Source: Rickettsiales bacterium UBA1997 (lineage in GTDB: Bacteria; Pseudomonadota; Alphaproteobacteria; Rickettsiales; UBA1997). Taken from it: a stretch of 10,966 nucleotides of DNA. Under the pieces are notes generated by a model, which was given only the letters and a program-made list of their open reading frames with translations, searched no databases and was not told where the DNA came from. Both the position numbers and the translations under genes were made by a program. Numbering within the stretch: position 1 is the first letter of the stretch; every line of letters starts with the position of its first letter. Where the stretch lies: assembly GCA_002335845.1 (NCBI GenBank), contig DDCV01000034.1:1-10966 (forward strand), in the 5' to 3' direction. Below, in pieces: positions 6,165-10,966 of the stretch.

Positions 6165-7477
6165 AATAGTATTTTTGTATCTGGTGTAAGTTCAGATTTT
6201 TCAAGCTGATTAAATATTTCCATATACAGCATACTTCCTACAGTAGGAGCAATATCAAGAATATCTATTCCATTAATCTGTTCTTTTACATCATCTATTA
6301 TTGTTGAAAATGTTATATTTATATTATGAGTAAATTTCATTTCAACAATCTTAACCCTGTAACCAGATATTAAATCAAACTTAGAACATACGTTTTTAAT
6401 AATTGAAATTGAGGCTTCAAGTTCCTCCGAAGATAAAGAAGAAGAAAGCTGTAAATAGACGTTATCATTAATTTTCTTTCTAAGGCTAAGGTTCCGAACA
6501 GGATGAATATTTATGGATTTATTGGGAATAGATACACGACTACCATCCCTACTCTCTAATATGAATGATCTTAGACCTAGATTTACAACTCTACCTTCGT
6601 TATCAGCAACTTTTAGGTAATCTCCAATAACGAAATGCTTTTGCACTAACAATGATATTCCTGCCAGAATATTTCCTAAGGCATCTTGAGCAGCAAAAGC
6701 AACTGCTAAACTGCCTATGCCAAGACCAGCTATCAATGAAAAAGAGTTAAATCCTGCCATTTCAATAGCTACTATGATTCCAATAAACCATAAAACTAAG
6801 ACAAAGCCAGTCCTACCAAAGCCAATGATAACCTCTGAGGACTCTCCATAATCTTTTGTGATAATTGGATTGAGGTAAACCTCCTGCATCAACAATGAAA
6901 CCTTGGAGACTATTGCAGTTACAGCTAATATTAAAGACGGCGCATATATTATTTTAATAAACTCTTGAATGTGGTCAGGTAACGTTATAAGCCCAAGCAA
7001 GAAATTAGATGTGACAATTAGTAGTATTAAATATATAGGGATTCTAATTTGTGATAGAGCTCCATCTCTTCCTGCATACCTAATAATCCTTCCAAGCCTT
7101 AAAAATTTTGCAAGCCTTAAAACTCTAGTCATTCTTAGTATGGGCGCCCAAGTTAAATTAGCTGCCAGGGCAGGCATTATGGGTTCTAACAAAATAGGTA
7201 AACTAGATATAACTATCAATGAATCAAACTTATTCCAATTATCAGAAAAATAATTTTTATACCCAATAGAGTATATTTTTATGAGCGCTTCTAAGATAAA
7301 AAATAGAATGCAAACGATATCAAGTTGATATAAAAGAGGGTATTCAACTCCAATTTGAGGGCTAACATCAAGTATTAAAAATACACATGCGTTAAGAAAA
7401 ATAACAAATAAAACAAAAGATTCAGAAACAAAAAAATTAAGAAAAAAAGGTATTTTTCTAATTGTGTTAGTAGTCAT
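6152..7477 (-). CDS. Voltage-sensor (S1-S4) domain fused to an MscS-type mechanosensitive channel
   Basis: The 441-residue inner-membrane protein has two parts. Residues about 20-135 form an S1-S4 sensor: S2 with E63 and K67, S3 with NKFDSLIVISSLP (D85), and an S4 with R115, R118, R121, K124, R127, R130 and R133, seven basic residues at exact three-residue spacing. After linker helices (about 146-165, 177-197 and 222-241), residues 248-440 are MscS-like: the Gly/Ala-rich pore helix (GLGIGSLAVAFAAQDALGNILAG), VGD-like VIGDYL (283-288), the beta domain (GRVVNLGLRSF, DGSRVSIPN) and an alpha/beta cytoplasmic end. MscS channels open under membrane tension; the S1-S4 part suggests added voltage control, which is inference. 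It lies 100 bases downstream of the dehydrogenase on the same strand, and its stop falls inside the dehydrogenase remnant. No Shine-Dalgarno site is visible. Confidence 0.85.
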   Translation of the reverse strand: MTTNTIRKIPFFLNFFVSESFVLFVIFLNACVFLILDVSPQIGVEYPLLYQLDIVCILFFILEALIKIYSIGYKNYFSDNWNKFDSLIVISSLPILLEPIMPALAANLTWAPILRMTRVLRLAKFLRLGRIIRYAGRDGALSQIRIPIYLILLIVTSNFLLGLITLPDHIQEFIKIIYAPSLILAVTAIVSKVSLLMQEVYLNPIITKDYGESSEVIIGFGRTGFVLVLWFIGIIVAIEMAGFNSFSLIAGLGIGSLAVAFAAQDALGNILAGISLLVQKHFVIGDYLKVADNEGRVVNLGLRSFILESRDGSRVSIPNKSINIHPVRNLSLRKKINDNVYLQLSSSLSSEELEASISIIKNVCSKFDLISGYRVKIVEMKFTHNINITFSTIIDDVKEQINGIDILDIAPTVGSMLYMEIFNQLEKSELTPDTKILFMQS

Positions 7478-7560
7478 AATTCAATACTACAATAAAATTT
7501 ATATTAAGTCTTTGCTGAATTTTTGCTACTCTAGTTTTTTTATTATGAGGTCATGTACTT

Positions 7561-7590
7561 AAGAATAGCGCTCTAAGCTATTTTTCTTTT
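7561..7590. terminator. Hairpin at the end of the dehydrogenase gene (copy 2)
   Basis: AATAGC (7564-7569) pairs with GCTATT (7577-7582) across a 7-base loop, overlapping the dehydrogenase stop codon (TAG, 7578-7580 on the minus strand). On the + strand a T-rich run follows; on the minus strand an A-rich run precedes it and only TTCTT follows. It therefore looks built for + strand or two-way termination between convergent genes, though no intact + strand gene now precedes it. Confidence 0.4.
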
Positions 7591-7677
7591 AGTCTTCTAA
7601 GCAGACTTGATGTATCCAAGCGGTTGCCGCCGAGATCCTGAACATCTTTATAAAATCTATTTACTAGATTTGTAATT
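7561..7677 (+). repeat. Direct repeat of a convergent gene junction, copy 2
   Basis: Partner of 6052-6164. Here the dehydrogenase end is intact and the left side is non-coding. Bases 7549-7577 may keep a faint trace of the membrane gene's last ten codons (about 16 of 30 bases by eye, near the limit of what chance gives in AT-rich DNA). Confidence 0.55.
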
Positions 7678-8453
7678 TCTATATCAGCCCCTATTTTAAT
7701 TGCCTCCTCAGAGGCAATATTGAGATCTTTTCGCATCAAGTCAACAGCAAAGCCGTGATCATATTCATCTGCAAGCATTGTTTTCCATCTATTCTCCATT
7801 TGCCATGATTGAGCAGCTCCTTTGGTGATAACTTCCATCACATCTGATGTATTAAGACCTGCTTTTTCTGAAAAATTCATGCCTTCTGCCAGCGCTTGAA
7901 TTAAACCAGCTATACAAATCTGATTTACCATTTTTGTTAACTGTCCAGACCCTGAGGAACCCATAAGTTTATGAAATTTTGAATAAGAGTTAAATATATC
8001 TTTAGAGTCATCATAAGCTCTGGCATCTCCGCCAACCATTATTGAAAGATTGCCTCCCTCAGCTCCAGACTGACCACCTGAAACTGGCGCATCTATAAAA
8101 TAGCAATCTTTTAGTAATAACGCTGTATTCATCTCCTTAGATAGATTGGCAGATGTTGTTGTGTGATCAATTACTATTAATCCTGATTTAGCATTATCAA
8201 TAATGCCTGAGTTATTATTACCAATAATAATATCCCTGACATCAGCATCATTTCCAACACACAGAATGATAACATCAGAGGTAGCTGTTAATTCAGCTAT
8301 AGAATCGTAAACTATGCCATTATATTGTGATTTCCAGCTAATAGATTTTTTATGCGATCTATTATAAACGGAAACATGAAAACCTTTTTTTGATAGGTGG
8401 CCTGCCATAGGGGCTCCCATGATTCCCAGTCCTATGAATCCAATTTTTCTCAT
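7578..8453 (-). CDS. NAD(P)-dependent 3-hydroxyisobutyrate dehydrogenase-like beta-hydroxyacid dehydrogenase
   Basis: The 291-residue length and motifs fit a complete beta-hydroxyacid dehydrogenase. The N-terminal Rossmann domain carries GFIGLGIMGAPMA (GxGxxG, residues 8-13) and VYNRS at the end of the second strand, where the arginine often marks NADP preference. The substrate motif is DAPVSGGQSGAEGG (121-134). The catalytic helix GSGQLTKMVNQI has K174 and N178, and the C-terminal all-helical domain carries DLMRKDL (K242, D243). The family oxidises 3-hydroxy acids such as 3-hydroxyisobutyrate, tartronate semialdehyde or related compounds to semialdehydes in the cytosol; the exact substrate cannot be told from this sequence. 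It starts 11 bases after the stop of the PBP-channel fusion, so the two are likely one transcript. A decayed copy of its 3' end lies at 6069-6164. Confidence 0.88.
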   Translation of the reverse strand: MRKIGFIGLGIMGAPMAGHLSKKGFHVSVYNRSHKKSISWKSQYNGIVYDSIAELTATSDVIILCVGNDADVRDIIIGNNNSGIIDNAKSGLIVIDHTTTSANLSKEMNTALLLKDCYFIDAPVSGGQSGAEGGNLSIMVGGDARAYDDSKDIFNSYSKFHKLMGSSGSGQLTKMVNQICIAGLIQALAEGMNFSEKAGLNTSDVMEVITKGAAQSWQMENRWKTMLADEYDHGFAVDLMRKDLNIASEEAIKIGADIEITNLVNRFYKDVQDLGGNRLDTSSLLRRLKEK

Positions 8454-8464
8454 TACAGTATTAT

Positions 8465-10510
8465 TTATTGGGTAATAGATGGTTTAAATTTAGACGAAGC
8501 TATTCTAGATTTTATAAAGATTCCCAGGCTAATAATTGATATTGGTAAAAATATTCTTAGTGGATATATAAAAAACTCATAAAGCCCTGGATTAAATTCA
8601 GCGAATATTATCATCAATAATGATATTCCAGATATGATATAAAAGAATGCAAAAATTACATCAATAGTGGACATTGAAAGTGGCTGAGGTCTCTCAGTTG
8701 AAAAATATAATGCGATGCTAGATAAAAAAGCAGTTGTCAGATATCCAAGTGCCGTTCCTGATTCTGATGAAGGCAGATAGACCGTATAGTTAACCAAGGT
8801 ATATAAAAACATCATTGGAATTCCTATTTTAAAAAGAGTCATAGAATTAACCCTTTGTAATTCCCAGCCCAGCCTAATCTCTTCGTTTATCTTTGGCACT
8901 GGAGCAAGATTCTGTGAAAGTGCAACCCAAGATTTTTTGCGGTTTATTCCACATTTTGCATCTTTAAGATACCAACCATCTATATCAAATTCTTTATCTA
9001 GGTATTGCTCAGGTACTGGTTGTAATATTAGAGAGTTATTAATTGCTGAAAGGCTTATATAAATAAACTGCGTATCAAAAGGATAATTACTCCCAATAGC
9101 CTTAAAATCAAAATTAGCTGTTATTAAATATCTTGATGAATGAATGCCATTGCCTTCAATAGATTCTATTTCCTTGCTCTCATACTTCGGATTAATAGAG
9201 CTAAGATTGTTAAACTTTATTGATGATATTGGATCGATATATGGACCAATTACATCAAGATAGAGTTCTGCTCCATATGTACCCTCTTCAATTGATATAT
9301 TTGTAATTCTTTGAATGTCGATATTAAATGAAATTACATCTGAAATTTTTTGAGTACCGTCAATTACAGAAAGCTGATTTTTATATAGTGTTTTTATGGG
9401 GCTTGATGAAGACTTGTTAATTGGTGATGCAAGCTTTACAAGAGCAGAGGTCTTTATAATATTTAGGTTATCTTTAAAAGCTAAATCCTTTGATAAGCCC
9501 ATATATATATCTTTTTTTCCATCTATTTTATTTATGCATTCACATAATACTGAAATAAAATCTTCATCATTCTCATATTTTAAATTATTAATGTCTGAGG
9601 CATATTTTAAGAGCAATGGAGCCTCAAACTGACTAAATTGATTGTTAAAGGTTGATTTTTCAATTGCAGAATATTCATGAGATTCAATTTTTTCAAGAAA
9701 AGCCTCCATAGATAGATAAATATCATAATTTGCATCATCCTTAAGCAGGATAGTGTTATTAATATCTCTGAAATCTAATTCATTGTTCGGAGTACATGTT
9801 ATGAACCTATTTTTATTGTAGTTTTTCAGGATATCAAAAATTTCTGGCTTTATGGAATTTTGAAGAGCTCCGAGATTAATTAGATCATCTTGTGTTGACT
9901 GACTTAAAAAGCTTTCGATATCTTTTCTTAAAGAGTTTTTATCATTTGTATATTTTTTATATGTTGAATGCAGATAAATATCATGCTGATTCAGCTGTTC
10001 CATATTAGCGAACATTTTACTTTTAGGAGTCATATTTGCTATGTGGTAGATTTTATTTTTTTTGACTAAAGACCTTAAAATTTCCATTCTTTTTAGAATA
10101 GATACGCTGGTGTCTGATAGAGCATTTGATCTGAGATCAAAGAGATTCAGATCTTTAAAGGGAGCATCGGCAGTGACAGCTGTTGTATTAAATAAAATTC
10201 TTCTTTTAGAAGAAGATTCTTGAATATTTTTGATCTTGGTCCGCCCAATTGATGCAAAGGTTCCGGGTGAGGTTGCAAATAAGAAATTATTTTTTTTAAG
10301 CAACTGCTTGTAATAAGCCATTGCATTTTCGTCAGTTCCGGCCTCAATATGTGGGATATCCTCATAGTGTATTTTTATCAAGCAGCCGCCTATTCCACCA
10401 GAATCATTAATCTGCTTTTCGATTAAGCTGGCTGTTTTTTTTCCTAGGTTATATAAGCTACTACCCGATTTATTTGAAGAATCCCAGAGTAGAAAATTGA
10501 TTTTTTTCAT
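8465..10510 (-). CDS. Pentameric ligand-gated ion channel with N-terminal type I periplasmic-binding-protein domain
   Basis: This 681-residue protein joins two modules. Residues 3 to about 360 resemble leucine-binding-type (type I) binding proteins: INFLLWDSSNKSGSSL, then IEKQINDSGGIGG, YED and a SPGTFASIG ligand-loop-like motif (81-89). Residues about 390-550 are the channel's ligand-binding beta domain, with the Pro-loop NYPFDTQ (475-481, no Cys pair) and DGWYLKDAKC (511-520). M1 is about 557-578 (IGIP), M2 584-604 (GTALGYLTTAFLSSIALYF), the M2-M3 loop ends RPQPLSMSTID, M3 is 613-637 and M4 644-666. It should form a pentameric cation or anion channel in the inner membrane, gated by a small ligand. 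Oddly, no signal peptide precedes the binding domain, and a stop codon three codons upstream (10517-10519) rules out extension. It is followed after 11 bases by the dehydrogenase. Confidence 0.85.
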   Translation of the reverse strand: MKKINFLLWDSSNKSGSSLYNLGKKTASLIEKQINDSGGIGGCLIKIHYEDIPHIEAGTDENAMAYYKQLLKKNNFLFATSPGTFASIGRTKIKNIQESSSKRRILFNTTAVTADAPFKDLNLFDLRSNALSDTSVSILKRMEILRSLVKKNKIYHIANMTPKSKMFANMEQLNQHDIYLHSTYKKYTNDKNSLRKDIESFLSQSTQDDLINLGALQNSIKPEIFDILKNYNKNRFITCTPNNELDFRDINNTILLKDDANYDIYLSMEAFLEKIESHEYSAIEKSTFNNQFSQFEAPLLLKYASDINNLKYENDEDFISVLCECINKIDGKKDIYMGLSKDLAFKDNLNIIKTSALVKLASPINKSSSSPIKTLYKNQLSVIDGTQKISDVISFNIDIQRITNISIEEGTYGAELYLDVIGPYIDPISSIKFNNLSSINPKYESKEIESIEGNGIHSSRYLITANFDFKAIGSNYPFDTQFIYISLSAINNSLILQPVPEQYLDKEFDIDGWYLKDAKCGINRKKSWVALSQNLAPVPKINEEIRLGWELQRVNSMTLFKIGIPMMFLYTLVNYTVYLPSSESGTALGYLTTAFLSSIALYFSTERPQPLSMSTIDVIFAFFYIISGISLLMIIFAEFNPGLYEFFIYPLRIFLPISIISLGIFIKSRIASSKFKPSITQ

Positions 10511-10557
10511 TATTAGTTAAGTTTAATAAAACTTATCTTAGAGTCAAATATCAAATA

Positions 10558-10926
10558 TTAATTTAGGTCTATCGCAAATTCTTTAAGAATTTCTATATCG
10601 ATAATAGAAGATGCTTTTTTATGTGTTCTTCTTAAAAAAACCTTTGGAGCAAAACCGTGCTCGTAAGCTTCTTTCCATCTTTCAGCACAAACACACCAAG
10701 AGTCACCATCTTTTAGACCAGGGAAATTAAATTCAGGTTTTGGCGAAGATAGGTCATTGCCTCTAGATTTTGAGAAAGATAAAAAATCTTCTGTTATTAA
10801 TGAACAAACAATATGAAGACCGCGATCATGTTTATCTGTATGACAAAAGCCATCTCTAAAATACCCAGTTATAGGATTTGAGCAACATTCATCAATTGGC
10901 TCATCAAATACATTAGTCTGATTCAT
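10558..10926 (-). CDS. DUF2237 family protein
   Basis: The 122-residue product matches DUF2237 along its length: NVFDEPIDECCSNPITGYFRDGFCHT, then HIVCSLITEDFLSFSKSRGNDLSSP, FPGLKDGDSWCVCAERWKEA and GFAPKVFLRRTH. Cysteines at 14, 15, 28, 41, 78 and 80 fit the conserved set, which may bind metal or a cofactor; no function is established to my knowledge. I chose the start at 10926 because AGGA lies about ten bases upstream; an ATG at 10938 (MIKK start) has AGG directly against it and would only add four residues. It overlaps the end of the upstream partial gene by 14 bases and ends 47 bases before the channel gene, so an operon is likely. A TTGACT/TAAACT pair in that 47-base gap could be an internal promoter, but is weak. 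Confidence 0.85.
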   Translation of the reverse strand: MNQTNVFDEPIDECCSNPITGYFRDGFCHTDKHDRGLHIVCSLITEDFLSFSKSRGNDLSSPKPEFNFPGLKDGDSWCVCAERWKEAYEHGFAPKVFLRRTHKKASSIIDIEILKEFAIDLN

Positions 10927-10966
10927 TTTTTTTATCATCCTGATATTTTTTATAGTCTTCCCAGTC
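10913..10966 (-). CDS. 3' end of an unidentified gene (17 residues, partial)
   Basis: On the minus strand a frame open from the right edge reads DWEDYKKYQDDKKNESD and stops at 10913-10915. The charged, acidic and lysine-rich character is typical of a C-terminal tail. It overlaps the DUF2237 start by 14 bases, as expected of tightly packed operon genes. Too short to identify. Confidence 0.4.
   Translation of the reverse strand, partial: DWEDYKKYQDDKKNESD

Noticed and set aside
6969..7253. 94-residue + strand frame
   Set aside because: Antisense to the S1-S4 part of the MscS fusion, whose motifs are unmistakable.
8397..8582. 61-residue + strand frame across the dehydrogenase/channel junction
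   Set aside because: Antisense to the ends of two well supported genes; no motif.
9396..9632. 78-residue + strand frame
   Set aside because: Antisense to the binding-protein/channel fusion.
10147..10365. 72-residue minus-strand frame in another frame of the channel gene
   Set aside because: Overlaps the binding-protein domain coding in a different frame; product looks random.
1..10966. CRISPR arrays, tRNA or rRNA genes, insertion sequences, integrases
   Set aside because: Looked for regular short repeats, tRNA-like cloverleaf segments and transposase or recombinase motifs; none seen.

Overview
The window is AT-rich (roughly one third G+C by eye), densely coded and weak in Shine-Dalgarno sites. 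Its proteins (MazG-type pyrophosphohydrolase, DUF2237, a beta-hydroxyacid dehydrogenase, DUF2779) are bacterial, and the Gram-negative-type channels suggest a marine gammaproteobacterium with a streamlined genome, perhaps SAR86-like. The taxon is inference from base composition and gene style; no rRNA, tRNA or phylogenetic marker is present.

Left edge (1-1278, + strand): the 3' end of a MazG-like nucleotide pyrophosphohydrolase overlaps, by ATGA, a membrane protein with a voltage-sensor-like S1-S4 domain and no recognisable potassium-channel filter. Positions 1300-4012 hold a run of small unrecognised proteins, one of them with three 20-residue repeats. The run ends in a tight pair: a small helical protein and an AbaSI/PvuRts1I-like, modification-dependent endonuclease, probably anti-phage. 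Converging on it with a 3-base gap is a DUF2779 protein (4016-5512, - strand) that joins a RecB/Cas4-like PD-(D/E)XK domain to a DEDDy-like exonuclease domain. A small four-helix membrane protein follows (5699-6067, + strand).

Right half (6152-10966, all - strand): in transcription order, the 3' tail of an unknown gene, a DUF2237 protein, a 681-residue fusion of a type I periplasmic-binding-protein domain to a pentameric ligand-gated ion channel, a 3-hydroxyisobutyrate-dehydrogenase-like enzyme, and, after 100 bases, a fusion of an S1-S4 voltage sensor to an MscS channel. The sensor has seven basic residues at exact three-residue spacing.

Two themes stand out. First, three unconventional channel or sensor proteins (S1-S4 orphan, S1-S4-MscS, PBP-pLGIC) lie within 10.5 kb, with restriction-type nucleases between them. 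Second, the S1-S4-MscS gene is flanked by two diverged direct copies (about 6052-6164 and 7561-7677) of one convergent gene junction. Each copy carries a terminator hairpin, with a compensatory base-pair change between them, and the 3' end of the dehydrogenase gene. The outer gene of each copy is intact and the inner one decayed, which is what one expects if the channel gene arrived by insertion or duplication at that junction.
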